Source: Acidobacteriaceae bacterium (GTDB lineage Bacteria; Acidobacteriota; Terriglobia; Terriglobales; Acidobacteriaceae). Taken from it: a DNA stretch of 64,000 bases. The stretch covers positions 1 to 64,000 of the forward strand of contig PLDC01000028.1 of assembly GCA_003134995.1 (NCBI GenBank), in the 5' to 3' direction. The notes beneath the pieces were generated by a model. The model saw only the letters and a list, made by a program, of their open reading frames with translations. It was not told where the DNA came from and did not search any database. Below are positions 47,273 through 55,706 of this stretch, in pieces; positions within the stretch are counted from its first letter, which is position 1; every line of letters starts with the position of its first letter. The translations under genes were made by a program, and so were the position numbers.

Positions 47273-48637
47273 ATGCCGATTGATGCAAAACACGAAGACT
47301 TGCAGAGCTTGCGGATCGACCGCTCGGCGCGCGGCGCGAGCACTGGGGAACCGCCGCGGTGGGCGCGCCGCTACATTGTGATTGGGATTGTGGTCGTCGC
47401 GGTGCTGAGCTTGTCCGTTCTTGCCTACCGGTTGCTTTCTCGCGATGTGCCGGAAGTTGAGGTGACACGCGCTTCCGCGGAGAGCAGCGATGTGGGCGGC
47501 ACGGTGCTTTCGGCTACCGGATACATTGTGGCTCACCACACCATCAATGTGAATTCCAAGGTCACTGGACGCCTGGCCTGGATTGGCGTGGAAAAAGGCG
47601 ACAAGGTTAAAGAAGGACAGGTTCTGGTGCGGCTGGAAGATGAGGAGTTTCGCGCTTCGTACAATCAGGCGAAGGGCTCGCTCGACAATGCTCGAGCTTA
47701 TCTTGACGAGCTTGAGCATGGGTCGAGGCCGGAAGAGATTCAGCAGGCGCAACATAATCTTGACGAAGCCCGCGCCACGCTGGTGGATGACAAGCTGACT
47801 CTGGATCGCACGAAACAACTCTCATCTGCTGGAGTGGTTTCGCGGCAAGTCATGGACGATGCTACGGCGAAGTTCGAGGCGGATCAGCAGAGAGTGAATT
47901 CTCTAGAAAAAGCGTCTCAACTCATGAAGATCGGCCCACGCGCGGAAGAAATCGCGCGTGCGCGCGGATCGTTGGCTCAAGCGCAAGGCCAGTTGGACTA
48001 TGCGAAGTCGCAGCTCGACGCTACGGTGATCCGGGCGCCGGTCACCGGCACGATTCTTGACCGTACGGCGGAGAAAGGTGAACTGATCACGGCGCAGTTC
48101 GCTAGCGCAGCGGCCGGTGGGCCGCAGGGATCCGTGGTATCGCTGGCGGACTTGAACGATCTTCAGGTTGAGCTTGATATCGCGCAGGCGGACTTCGCGC
48201 GGCTGGGGCCCAAACAAAAAGGGATCGTCACTACCGACGCTTATCCCGATCGCAAATACAACGGGGAGATCGCACAAATTTCGCCTGAGGCCAATCGGCA
48301 GAAGGCGACCGTGCAGGTGAAGGTGCAGGTGCTGAATCCGGATGAGTATCTGCGGCCGGAGATGAATGCCACGGTGAAGTTCCTGGCGGACGAACAGAAA
48401 TCCACTGGCAAGCAGCCCGCAGGAGCGTTTGTGCCTGCGACAGCGGTGCGGGATCACGATGGCAAGAAGGTGGTTTTCCTGGCGTTCAATGGCAAGGCGA
48501 CGATGCGCGAGGTTCACGTGCTGAGCCAGCGCACCGATGGTTTTCTCGTGGACGGACTGGTGGGCGGCGAGAGCGTGATCAGTAAGGGTCCGCAGGATAT
48601 GAAAGACGGCGACACAATTAAAATCAAGGGGCAGTAA
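47273..48637 (+). CDS. MacA/HlyD-type periplasmic adaptor (membrane fusion protein)
   Basis: 454 residues. An N-terminal cytoplasmic stretch and one membrane anchor ([23 protein letters not shown]) are followed by a lipoyl/barrel-sandwich half ([22 protein letters not shown]) and a long coiled-coil hairpin (about 110-235, with two EEI(Q/A)-type heptad arms). The second lipoyl half is [18 protein letters not shown], followed by beta-barrel and membrane-proximal domains. It would link the inner-membrane permeases to an outer-membrane TolC-like channel, which is not encoded here. It ends 2 bp before the ATPase, confirming one operon. Confidence 0.9.
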   Translation: MPIDAKHEDLQSLRIDRSARGASTGEPPRWARRYIVIGIVVVAVLSLSVLAYRLLSRDVPEVEVTRASAESSDVGGTVLSATGYIVAHHTINVNSKVTGRLAWIGVEKGDKVKEGQVLVRLEDEEFRASYNQAKGSLDNARAYLDELEHGSRPEEIQQAQHNLDEARATLVDDKLTLDRTKQLSSAGVVSRQVMDDATAKFEADQQRVNSLEKASQLMKIGPRAEEIARARGSLAQAQGQLDYAKSQLDATVIRAPVTGTILDRTAEKGELITAQFASAAAGGPQGSVVSLADLNDLQVELDIAQADFARLGPKQKGIVTTDAYPDRKYNGEIAQISPEANRQKATVQVKVQVLNPDEYLRPEMNATVKFLADEQKSTGKQPAGAFVPATAVRDHDGKKVVFLAFNGKATMREVHVLSQRTDGFLVDGLVGGESVISKGPQDMKDGDTIKIKGQ

Positions 48638-48639
48638 TC

Positions 48640-49353
48640 ATGAGCGCAGTTATGGAAAACAAGGTTGCTACCGGAACGAAAGTTGTGCAGGCGCGAAATG
48701 TCAGCAAGATTTTCAAGCGCGAGGCGTTTCAAGTGACGGCTCTTGACGATGTCTCGATTGACATTGAAGCCGGCGAATTCATGGCGTTGATGGGGCCTTC
48801 AGGCTCGGGCAAGACCACGCTGCTGAATATGATCGCGGCCATTGACCGGCCAACGTCCGGCGAATTGCTGGTGCAGAATCAGAACGTTTTTCAGTTCAGC
48901 GACTCGCAGGCGGCGCACTGGCGCAACGAGCACATCGGGTATGTCTTCCAGACATTCAACCTGATTCCGGTGCTGACGGCGTTTGAAAATGTGGAACTGC
49001 CGCTGCTGCTGACCAAGCTCAATGCGCAGCAAAGGCGCGACCATGTTGTGACCGCATTAAAACTTGTGGGATTGGAAGACCGGCTGAATCATCTTCCCAA
49101 GCAGCTTTCTGGCGGACAGGAACAACGGGTTGCAATCGCCCGCGCGATCGTCAGCGATCCCACGCTGTTGCTGGCCGATGAGCCGACGGGAGATTTGGAT
49201 AGTCACTCGGCGACCGAAGTCCTGGAAATCCTGAAGCGGCTGAATGAGGACTTTCATAAAACGATCGTGATGGTGACGCACGATCCGCACGCAGCATCGT
49301 ATGCGCACGTCACGCGGCATCTGGAGAAGGGGATGCTGTTGCCGCCGGGATAG
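48640..49353 (+). CDS. ABC transporter ATP-binding protein (MacB/LolD-like)
   Basis: 237 residues with all ATPase motifs: Walker [10 protein letters not shown] (52-60), Q-loop [22 protein letters not shown], signature [15 protein letters not shown], Walker [13 protein letters not shown], and H-loop [10 protein letters not shown]. The sequence belongs to the LolD/MacB/FtsE group, which powers mechanotransmission-type exporters and not importers. It is the only ATPase in the cassette. The start at 48640 is supported by the 2-bp distance from the adaptor stop; MENK at residue 5 is an alternative start. Confidence 0.93.
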   Translation: MSAVMENKVATGTKVVQARNVSKIFKREAFQVTALDDVSIDIEAGEFMALMGPSGSGKTTLLNMIAAIDRPTSGELLVQNQNVFQFSDSQAAHWRNEHIGYVFQTFNLIPVLTAFENVELPLLLTKLNAQQRRDHVVTALKLVGLEDRLNHLPKQLSGGQEQRVAIARAIVSDPTLLLADEPTGDLDSHSATEVLEILKRLNEDFHKTIVMVTHDPHAASYAHVTRHLEKGMLLPPG

Positions 49354-49355
49354 CT

Positions 49356-49490
49356 CTAGCGCGGCGGTACAAGTCTTGGCCACGCTGATGACCGGCGAGA
49401 TAATACGATTGCCAGCAGCGAACCTATGCCCAACCCCGCCATGAGAAACGTTACCGCCGTCGGAAGATCGTATTGAGATCTGGATTGCAT
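49356..49490 (-). CDS. 44-aa single-span membrane protein
   Basis: An ORF below the track's length cut-off encodes MQSRSQYDLPTAVTFLMAGL continuing into a hydrophobic helix (FLMAGLGIGSLLAIVLS) and a basic tail SRRSSAWPRLVPPR. GAAGG stands 7 nt before the ATG. It is convergent with the ABC ATPase, 2 bp from its stop. The DLPTAVTFLxxGLGIG pattern resembles short YtxH-like membrane proteins I associate with Acidobacteriota; no function is known. Confidence 0.55.
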   Translation of the reverse strand: MQSRSQYDLPTAVTFLMAGLGIGSLLAIVLSRRSSAWPRLVPPR

Positions 49491-49600
49491 ATCAAAGCCT
49501 TCGTCTATTGAATTCCAGTTGCTCTGGTGAGCAAACTGGAGGGGTTGGAGTCACAATTTTCTTCGCGCAATAAACTCAAATCACGGAAGACACTCAATCG

Positions 49601-50080
49601 TCATGAAATTGGTTCGATGTCCTGTACTTGGATCGTGTTGCTATCCGCGTCGAGCTTGCCGGTAACTTTCACTTGCTTGCCTACGTATTGTTTGGCCTTC
49701 ACCGGTTCATCGAATTTGTAGATAACCTTCGTCACCGGGTCCTGCAAAACGAGTTCTCCTTTTTCATTCACAATGCGTCCGCTGAAGACCTTGGCTTCCT
49801 GGGTCGTAGACGCGCCGGAGGCAGGCATCTGGGCTTCGCCCTGCTGCTGTCCTTGAGCGGCGGCCGTGTCGGACTGCTTGGGAATTGCGGAAGCAGGGCC
49901 TTGGTCGGCTTGCTGAGCATGGATCGAGGACGGTTGGGCGAGAGTTAAGACAGCAGCGAAGATAACCAAGGAGAAGTGCGGCAAAGCTTTTTCATCCTGA
50001 AACCTCCAAAACATCCAACTAACTCGCTCAACATGCTGCAATGGTCTTGCCAACTGTCGCAGGCAGCTTAACGATTGCAA
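49601..50080 (-). CDS. DUF5818-like exported protein, N-terminal frame uncertain
   Basis: The track ORF is 159 aa. A hydrophobic signal-like segment (FSLVIFAAVLTLAQPSSIHAQ) leads to a Gln/Ala-rich linker and a small beta-domain (VFSGRIVNEKGELVLQDP, GKQVKVTGKLDADSNTIQV), which resembles DUF5818, an OB-like fold of unknown role. The only good ribosome site (GGAGG, 50003-50007) serves an ATG at 49995, which is out of frame with the domain and stops after 16 codons. A one-base insertion near 49970 would produce a normal signal peptide. The true gene is therefore probably 49601-49995 with a frameshift or sequencing error. Confidence 0.6.
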   Translation of the reverse strand: MQSLSCLRQLARPLQHVERVSWMFWRFQDEKALPHFSLVIFAAVLTLAQPSSIHAQQADQGPASAIPKQSDTAAAQGQQQGEAQMPASGASTTQEAKVFSGRIVNEKGELVLQDPVTKVIYKFDEPVKAKQYVGKQVKVTGKLDADSNTIQVQDIEPIS

Positions 50081-50398
50081 ATAAAAGCGTTGGCGGGTGA
50101 TTCGTTGCGCGGATTGTGAAGATTACACTGGACGCCAGGAAGTTCTTGCTCACGGGGTCGGCCCGCGGGAATCACAGCTGGCTCCTGAGCATTGTGGGTG
50201 CGGAAGAACGTAGCAAATCCTTAAGGAAACTTTACGCAGTCTACGTGATTTACCCGAGTGCCATTGCAGCGGTTAAAGCGTAGCTTAAAACTTGGTCCGG
50301 TTCGACGGATCGCGAGATTCGGTTCTGTAGCGCTTCCCAATCAACCCTGCAGCATAAACAAGAGCTCACGGAACAGATTTCTTCAGGGAGCAAACGCC
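50081..50398. other. 318-bp intergenic region
   Basis: A divergent promoter region between the DUF5818-like gene and the YflT-like gene. No promoter box or structure stands out clearly and no small gene with a ribosome site was found. Confidence 0.4.
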
Positions 50399-50923
50399 AT
50401 GGCAATGAGTGCAGCAGCCGCGTACGGACTTTATTCGCAAGACGTCGCCGTCAGCGACATCGTGCGCAATCTGAATCAGGCTGGCTTTGAAAACGAAGAT
50501 ATCTGCATGATGTTGCCGGCCGCTCACCCTATTGCGTCGATCGTTCGGGACGCAAGCCTGTTTAATTCGGAAAAAGGAGCCAGCGCAGTGACGGCCGAAC
50601 TCATTGGATGGCTGTCGGAGTTCGGCGCAGTACTGATTCCAAGCGTGGGTTTCTTCATCCGGTCGCAGGCGTTTTTTCGTGCTCTGATGGTGACCGACGA
50701 TGCCCCTGCCCTCTGCGGAAATGCACGAACGCTGGTGGGGCTCGGTTTTTCTGAGGAAGAAGCGGAACGATTCGAGGATCAGCTTGGCGACTTCGGAGTT
50801 CTGGTGTATGTCTCTTGCGCAGAGGGCACGAAGACGCAGTGGGCGCGAGAAGTGTTACGTCACATGGGAGCCCAAGAGTCGGCCACGCTGGAAGATAGAA
50901 TGTGTGTCGCCGCCACGGCTTGA
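50399..50923 (+). CDS. hypothetical protein, YflT/general-stress-like
   Basis: 174 residues from ATG 50399 (MAMSAAAAYGLYSQDVAVSD), with AGGGAG 9 nt upstream; the track's 50258 start adds 47 basic residues with no support. DIVRNLNQAGFENEDICMMLP is like the opening of YflT-type stress domains (VxxLxxxGFxxxdIsvv). A glycine-poor hydrophobic centre (ELIGWLSEFGAVLIPSVGFFI) and LGFSEEEAERFEDQLGDFGVLVYVSC follow. It resembles proteins with a split ferredoxin-like fold flanking an insertion. The cellular role is unknown, and the family link is tentative. Confidence 0.65.
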   Translation: MAMSAAAAYGLYSQDVAVSDIVRNLNQAGFENEDICMMLPAAHPIASIVRDASLFNSEKGASAVTAELIGWLSEFGAVLIPSVGFFIRSQAFFRALMVTDDAPALCGNARTLVGLGFSEEEAERFEDQLGDFGVLVYVSCAEGTKTQWAREVLRHMGAQESATLEDRMCVAATA

Positions 50924-50967
50924 ATCGGTCTCCCCTCTGAATCAGTCGGCCGAAGCTAGCAGGAGAG

Positions 50968-51240
50968 CTACCAGAAATAGAGCTTCAAATCGTCCACGTA
51001 AACGGTGTACCCCGCGGTCGTATTTCCATTATCAAGTTGAATATGAATCCCCAGCAGTTCCAATCATGTTGTCTGCGGCTCAGGCGGCAATGAAAGTTGT
51101 GATGGGCTGAAGAATGCCATCGGGACTTACTCCCTCAAAGTTTGTCGTGCCTCCCACCGCTGAGTACTGGACGGTCGCCCGCCGACGCGCGGGTACATTT
51201 TCAAGGATTTAACGGCACGAATGAATTCGTGCTCTTCCCG
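50968..51240 (-). pseudogene. decayed remnant of a concanavalin-like secreted protein gene
   Basis: On the minus strand the sequence ends with the frame LGIHIQLDNGNTTAGYTVYV followed by DDLKLYFW-stop (stop 50968-50970). This parallels the C-terminus of the 54.4-kb gene (INYQMDGNYKQSAYSVYLDELTFTYE). Upstream the homology-like text (VQYSAVGGTTNFEGVSPDG) is in another frame, interrupted by a TGA. No intact start or signal peptide remains. It is therefore a frameshifted fragment of a paralogue. Confidence 0.55.
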
Positions 51241-51343
51241 TTACACGCGATCGTTTCTTCGTTCGTGATTCATGGCTACCTCTTGCTTGATAGAGACATC
51301 CAAAAGGTTGCTCTGAAAAGAGCTAGATGAACAAGGAGGCATT

Positions 51344-51466
51344 ATGAGCACATCTGCAGCAACATTAACCAAGGTAGTTGGTACAGCGTCTTTACTGTTC
51401 ATGGGATATGTTTTCCTGAGCGCACTTCCGGACTTGCGCCGCTACATCAGAATCAGCATGATGTAG
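51344..51466 (+). CDS. 40-aa small membrane protein (DUF6893-like)
   Basis: A perfect AAGGAGG lies 5 nt before the ATG of a 40-codon frame: one hydrophobic helix (VVGTASLLFMGYVFLSAL) and a conserved-looking PDLRRYIRISMM tail. The pattern helix + PDxxRYxxIxxM is that of DUF6893 small proteins, known from short ORFs in several phyla; function is unknown. It is below the track cut-off. An 11-bp perfect inverted repeat lies 20 bp past the stop. Confidence 0.7.
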   Translation: MSTSAATLTKVVGTASLLFMGYVFLSALPDLRRYIRISMM

Positions 51467-51485
51467 ACGAGAACGCTGGATGCAT

Positions 51486-51531
51486 CCCATACAGCGCGAG
51501 CGTGCTTGACTTAAGGATTCCGCTGTATGGG
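51486..51531. repeat. inverted repeat CCCATACAGCG ... CGCTGTATGGG
   Basis: Perfect 11-bp arms at 51486-51496 and 51521-51531 with a 24-nt spacer, just after the 40-aa gene. There is no U-tract, so it could be a weak terminator, an mRNA stabiliser or a dimeric protein site. Confidence 0.5.
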
Positions 51532-51658
51532 CAGGTTTGTGGTGGGTCTCTAGGCTTTCGGGTGCCGTAGCTCGTATCTAGCCTTTCAGTCCACGCAACC
51601 CGCAGCAGCAGCAGAGCATTAACGGGCAAGCGAAGGATGATTGGCAAGAGGAAAGACT

Positions 51659-52780
51659 ATGCATCTCAATTTCTCCGTTCGCACATTTGCTCTTCGTTCA
51701 ATGTCGCTGGTCCTCGTGATGCTGGCCCTGACGGCCGCATCCTTCGGTCAGTTCAGATTAGCAATCACTGTCGGTCCACCGGCAATTCCGGTGTATGAGC
51801 AACCCATTTGCCCTGGCGATGGTTACCTGTGGACGCCGGGGTACTGGTATTGGGACGACGATATTGCGGATTACTACTGGGTGCCGGGCACATGGGTGCT
51901 CGCGCCTGAGGTTGGATTTCTGTGGACCCCGGGCTGGTGGGGCTGGGGTGGCGAAGCATTTCTGTGGCATGAAGGGTTCTGGGGTCCGACAATAGGTTTT
52001 TATGGCGGTATCAACTATGGGTTCGGCTACTTCGGCGTGGGATTCTCCGGCGGACGTTGGGATGGTGGACACTTTTTCTATAACCGCGCGGTGATGAACA
52101 TAAACGTCACCGACATTCACAACGTTTACAACGAAACAGTTGTGAACAACACCGTGAATCGTGTGAGTTACAACGGGGGCAACGGAGGGATCAGCGCGCG
52201 TCCGACGCCTCAAGAAGAAGCGGCGGCGCAGGGGAGGCACATTGCACCGGTAGCCGCCCAAACTCAGCATGTGGCGGCGGCGCGCGGCAATCCGCAGCTT
52301 CGTGCCTCGGCGAACCATGGCAAGCCGCCGATCGCAGCCACTTCACGCCCGGGAGATTTTAGCCACGGTGCGGTAGAGGCGAAGGATGCAGGTGGTGCTT
52401 ATAAAGGACCGGAAGATCGTGGCGCGGGTGCAGCGCGTCCTGAGGGTGGTGCCGGGAATGCGGCAATTCACCCGAGAGATCTGCCTCCGGCCGAGCGGCC
52501 TGCCGCGCCGAATACGGGAAATGCCAAGCAGGACAAGAAGTACCAGCAACAGCAGCAGAAGCTGGCTGCCCAGCAAGATAAGGAACGGCAGAAACTGCAA
52601 CAACAGCAAGACAAGGAACACGCGCAACTGGCCAAGCAAAAGGGAGACCAGGCCAGGACGCAGCAGTTGGAGCAGAAGCACCAGCAACAGACACAGGCAT
52701 TACAGCAGAGGCACACGGCGCAGACGCAGCAGATGCAACAGCGTATGGCTCCGGCACCTGCGGCAGGACCTCGGCGGTAG
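51659..52780 (+). CDS. YXWGXW-repeat envelope protein with Gln/Lys-rich coiled tail
   Basis: 373 residues from ATG 51659 (MHLNFSVRTF..), signal peptide ending AASFGQ; the track's TTG at 51641 is rejected. Residues about 45-120 contain tandem aromatic repeats (YLWTPGYWYWDDD, YYWVPGTWV, FLWTPGWWGWGG, FLWHEGFWG) of the YXWGXW type, then a Gly/Tyr/Phe-rich stretch. An Ala/His/Gly-rich centre precedes a highly charged C-terminal third (QQQQKLAAQQDKERQKLQQQ), probably a long helix. Such proteins are exported and probably associate with the cell wall or outer membrane. Function is unproven. Confidence 0.8.
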   Translation: MHLNFSVRTFALRSMSLVLVMLALTAASFGQFRLAITVGPPAIPVYEQPICPGDGYLWTPGYWYWDDDIADYYWVPGTWVLAPEVGFLWTPGWWGWGGEAFLWHEGFWGPTIGFYGGINYGFGYFGVGFSGGRWDGGHFFYNRAVMNINVTDIHNVYNETVVNNTVNRVSYNGGNGGISARPTPQEEAAAQGRHIAPVAAQTQHVAAARGNPQLRASANHGKPPIAATSRPGDFSHGAVEAKDAGGAYKGPEDRGAGAARPEGGAGNAAIHPRDLPPAERPAAPNTGNAKQDKKYQQQQQKLAAQQDKERQKLQQQQDKEHAQLAKQKGDQARTQQLEQKHQQQTQALQQRHTAQTQQMQQRMAPAPAAGPRR

Positions 52781-52818
52781 CGGTTCGTGCCTTAGTTGAG
52801 CGTTTAATTCGTTGAAGT

Positions 52819-52851
52819 CTACGCGGCCGGGTGCACGTCACCCGGCCGTAG
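52819..52851 (+). terminator. rho-independent-like hairpin
   Basis: CGGCCGGGTG (52824-52833), CACGT loop, CACCCGGCCG (52839-52848), extended by CTA/TAG after a CG bulge and followed by TGTTTGT. It stands 39 bp after the YXWGXW gene and is its probable terminator. Confidence 0.65.
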
Positions 52852-52994
52852 TGTTTGTATCGAACTTCCTCGTCGCATGAGTTAGCCAGTGTGCGCTCGC
52901 GCATCAAGGACGTACAACCTTACGAAGCCCCGCTTCGTCTAACGCCGGGCCATAAGCCGAACTAATTTCATGCCAACGAGGTCAAAAGGAGAGT

Positions 52995-53543
52995 ATGAAA
53001 ACGATTAACTTACATTTAGCCTTGCTCGCGCTGCTTGCTGTCGGCATCCTCGCTGGGTGCACGCGGACATCTGCAAAGTCGCCTGACGTTGCCGACAGCA
53101 TCCGGAAATCTCTGGACCAGTCCGGACTCAAGAATGTTTCCGTATCGCAGGATCCGGACAAGGGAGTGGTGACGCTCAGCGGGAACGTTGCAACCGACGC
53201 CGATAAATCCCAAGCCGAGTCGATTGCGCGATCGATCGCGGCTGGCCAGGTTGTCGCCGACCAGATTGCGGTTCTGCCTCCGGGCGATGAACGGAATGCA
53301 AAGACGGTGACTTCCGATCTGGACAAGGGCATCGAGAAAAATCTGGATGCGGCACTTATTCAGAACGGCTTGGATAAAGGCGTTAAGTATGAAGCAAAGA
53401 ATGGAGTGGTGACTTTGACCGGCGATGTTAACTCGGAAGCGACGCGCGCGCAGGTTCAAAAGGTGGCATCAACCGTTCCGAACGTGCAGCAGGTCGTGAA
53501 CGAGTTGCAGATCAAGGATCAAAAAGCCAGCTCCATGCGATAG
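52995..53543 (+). CDS. lipoprotein with two BON domains
   Basis: 182 residues. A lipoprotein signal with lipobox LAGC (Cys22) is followed by two BON domains (about 33-95 and 110-175). Each has the pattern I-x-K-x-L...V...GVVTLSGNV / GVVTLTGDV...A..IA / VQKVAS...VQQVVNEL. BON domains bind phospholipids and are common in osmotic-stress envelope proteins such as OsmY. GGAGAG upstream supports the ATG at 52995. Its neighbours are other exported small proteins, in line with an envelope-stress setting (inference). Confidence 0.88.
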   Translation: MKTINLHLALLALLAVGILAGCTRTSAKSPDVADSIRKSLDQSGLKNVSVSQDPDKGVVTLSGNVATDADKSQAESIARSIAAGQVVADQIAVLPPGDERNAKTVTSDLDKGIEKNLDAALIQNGLDKGVKYEAKNGVVTLTGDVNSEATRAQVQKVASTVPNVQQVVNELQIKDQKASSMR

Positions 53544-53755
53544 CCGACAGGTCCTAGGGCGATTGCCAGAACGGTGGGAATCGAACACGCGCGGGTACCG
53601 GATTCTTTGCAGCCGGCTACGGCATCCGGTGGATGGTTTTGGTTTGGGTGGCCGCGCACACTGGGACTAGATCCGTGAACATGGAACATTGATCTGCGAG
53701 CCGGCGATTGGGCTGCGGATCACGCACCAAAAATTACTTCTGGAGGCTTGGTTAA

Positions 53756-54271
53756 ATGTCCGCAAGAAAACTTTCTATACTCTCTGTACTTTTGTTTTGC
53801 GCCACTTGGGTAGTGGCACAAAGTGGTTCTGCTGGCGGCGGAGCAGCGCCGAGTGGATCGGCAGGGCAAACCCAGGCTCCGAGTTCAGCGACGCCTGCGC
53901 CGAACACGGCACCCCAGACCGGTTCCGTTACACCCCAGACGGGTTCGGTTAAGCCGCAGACTGGGTCAACGAATCCGCCAACCGCTCCATCGACTGTGCC
54001 CGGATCAAACTCTACGAAGCCCGCCACTCGTGGCAGCAACACGAGTCCATCGACCGTGAATCCGAATACGTCTACGGCTCCTGGGACCACGCCAGGCGGA
54101 TCGCCTTGCGGAACTTTGCCGGGAAGCGGCTCGACGCCGAATGCCGGAGCTGACAATTCAGGTTCGCCCTCGACCTCAGGAAATGGTCAGGGGAATTCCG
54201 CGACGCCAGGCGCCTCGACTACAGGCAAGCCTTGCCCGCCGACGGCCTCGGCTGGGAGCAATCCGCGCTAA
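53756..54271 (+). CDS. low-complexity secreted Ser/Thr/Pro/Gly-rich protein
   Basis: 171 residues with a clean Sec signal (LSILSVLLFCATWVVAQ) and a TGGAGG ribosome site. The mature part is almost entirely Gly, Ser, Thr, Pro, Asn and Ala, with a short direct repeat TGSVTPQTGSVKPQTGSTNP and just two Cys near the end (GGSPCGTLPG and GKPCPPTASA) that may pair. No folded domain is recognisable. It may be a wall-spanning or matrix protein. A strong terminator follows 38 bp downstream. Confidence 0.7.
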   Translation: MSARKLSILSVLLFCATWVVAQSGSAGGGAAPSGSAGQTQAPSSATPAPNTAPQTGSVTPQTGSVKPQTGSTNPPTAPSTVPGSNSTKPATRGSNTSPSTVNPNTSTAPGTTPGGSPCGTLPGSGSTPNAGADNSGSPSTSGNGQGNSATPGASTTGKPCPPTASAGSNPR

Positions 54272-54308
54272 CGAAATAAGCGCAAAGATTTTTGGCCCTC
54301 AAACTTCA

Positions 54309-54341
54309 TGCGGATCCGGGTTCTCCGGATCCGCATTTTTT
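54309..54341. terminator. strong terminator between convergent genes
   Basis: A perfect 11-bp stem TGCGGATCCGG / CCGGATCCGCA with a GTTCT loop is followed by six T residues. It lies 38 bp after the low-complexity gene and 16 bp from the stop of the convergent gene. The T-tract favours plus-strand termination. Confidence 0.85.
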
Positions 54342-54356
54342 GTGGCTCGAGCAGGT

Positions 54357-55691
54357 TCACTCGTACGTGAAAGTTAATTCGTCGAGATAGACGGAGTAGG
54401 CTGATTGCTTGTAGTTTCCGTCCATCTGGTAGTTGATGGTAATGCCCCACCAGCTGGATGGCGCGGAACCGTGGCCGTAAGTCCAATTGAGGGTGCTGGT
54501 CACCCCGTTGAGCTCGATGGATTGATAGGTAAGCTGATTATCCGTGGTGCGTTCGACCTTGATGGTGAGGTGGTTCCACTCGTTGTCGATGGGATTGCAG
54601 GCAATACCAGTCGGAATCCATTTTCCGCTGGCGTCATCCCAGACATCCCATTCGTTGCCCGCCGCGATGCGGCACTCGTGGCCGAAGATGAAACCCATGC
54701 TATCGAAAAACTGATTGACGTCGAACTCTAGCGCCTGCGACAGGGCGAGGTCGCTGCCATAGAAGTAAACGTCGTAGGTGAAGTTGTGGTAGGTGTTCAC
54801 CTCGTCGTGACCGCTATCGGGCATGCCCTGGGACGATTGGGAACCGATAAGATGATTGTTCCACAGGCCGTCGCCGTAGGCGATAGCTTTGTCTGAGCCC
54901 AGATTGTATTCGGTGGCTTCTCCACTCATCGAAGGCGACTTGATATTCTGCTCCATAGAGAAAGTGATGCCGTCACAGGGCGAAGGCGAGCAGTCGACGT
55001 AGGTCGGAGCAATCTGCCCGTATTCATCCCATCCGCCGCTATGCTGAAGCTCGGCGAAAGAGGAGCCACCGGAACCACTTCCGCCGCCGCCGCCACTGCC
55101 TACCGTGAAGGTGACGGGGGTAGAGCTGGAGCCGCCGCAATTATCCCATTCGGTCACGGTGGCGTTGTAGGTCCCTGTGCTCAACGTCAGGTTGGTGTTG
55201 AGGCTCGATCCGTTTCCTACGTAGGCCAGCTGATAAGGAGCCGTATAAATGCCCATGGACGCGACTCCCTTGGAACAAGTGGAGCTCGCGGAGGCAACGA
55301 AATTCACGGGAGAGCCCGGATTGCCATTGTTGGTGGGCGCGGTGATAGTCACGCCTGATTGACCGCTGCTGACCGTAACGGTGACCGCCTTGGTGGACGC
55401 ACCGCCGCAATAGTCCCACTCTTCGACCGTGGTGTTATAGGTTCCGGCGCTCAGGCTTAGGCTGGTATTCAAGCTGGATCCGTTCGCTACGTAGGCTAAG
55501 ACCCCGGGCGCTGTGTAGATGCCCATGGAGGCGACTCCCTCTGAACACGAACTGGTCGCCGACGCAACGAAGGACACGGGACCTGGAACCGTGGAACCAT
55601 TCGCGGGGCTGGTAACAGTAACGGAACTGGAGGCGGCGGAGGCACAGATGGCGGACAAGAGGCACACGATTAGCAGCAGGCTCTTCTGCAT
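54357..55691 (-). CDS. secreted protein: two Ig-like domains + concanavalin-like domain
   Basis: 444 residues from ATG 55691 (MQKSLLLIVCLLSAICASA); the 55706 TTG start is rejected because GGAG lies 9 nt before 55691. Two tandem Ig-like domains (about 23-105 and 112-195) share near-identical text: SCSEGVASMGIYTAPGVLAY versus TCSKGVASMGIYTAPYQLAY. A Gly/Ser linker leads to a C-terminal jelly-roll-like domain of about 230 residues ending SAYSVYLDELTFTYE. This resembles LamG/concanavalin-type carbohydrate-binding domains. Carbohydrate binding is inference. A broken relative lies at 51.0 kb. Confidence 0.8.
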   Translation of the reverse strand: MQKSLLLIVCLLSAICASAASSSVTVTSPANGSTVPGPVSFVASATSSCSEGVASMGIYTAPGVLAYVANGSSLNTSLSLSAGTYNTTVEEWDYCGGASTKAVTVTVSSGQSGVTITAPTNNGNPGSPVNFVASASSTCSKGVASMGIYTAPYQLAYVGNGSSLNTNLTLSTGTYNATVTEWDNCGGSSSTPVTFTVGSGGGGGSGSGGSSFAELQHSGGWDEYGQIAPTYVDCSPSPCDGITFSMEQNIKSPSMSGEATEYNLGSDKAIAYGDGLWNNHLIGSQSSQGMPDSGHDEVNTYHNFTYDVYFYGSDLALSQALEFDVNQFFDSMGFIFGHECRIAAGNEWDVWDDASGKWIPTGIACNPIDNEWNHLTIKVERTTDNQLTYQSIELNGVTSTLNWTYGHGSAPSSWWGITINYQMDGNYKQSAYSVYLDELTFTYE

Positions 55692-55706
55692 GAAACACAT
55701 CTCCAA

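Noticed and set aside
53568-53630. tRNA-Cys-like segment (reverse complement shows CTGCAAA and GTTCGATTC about 20 nt apart)
   Set aside because: Anticodon, T and acceptor stems do not pair and the spacing is wrong. At most it is a tRNA remnant; tRNAscan-SE or Infernal would settle it.
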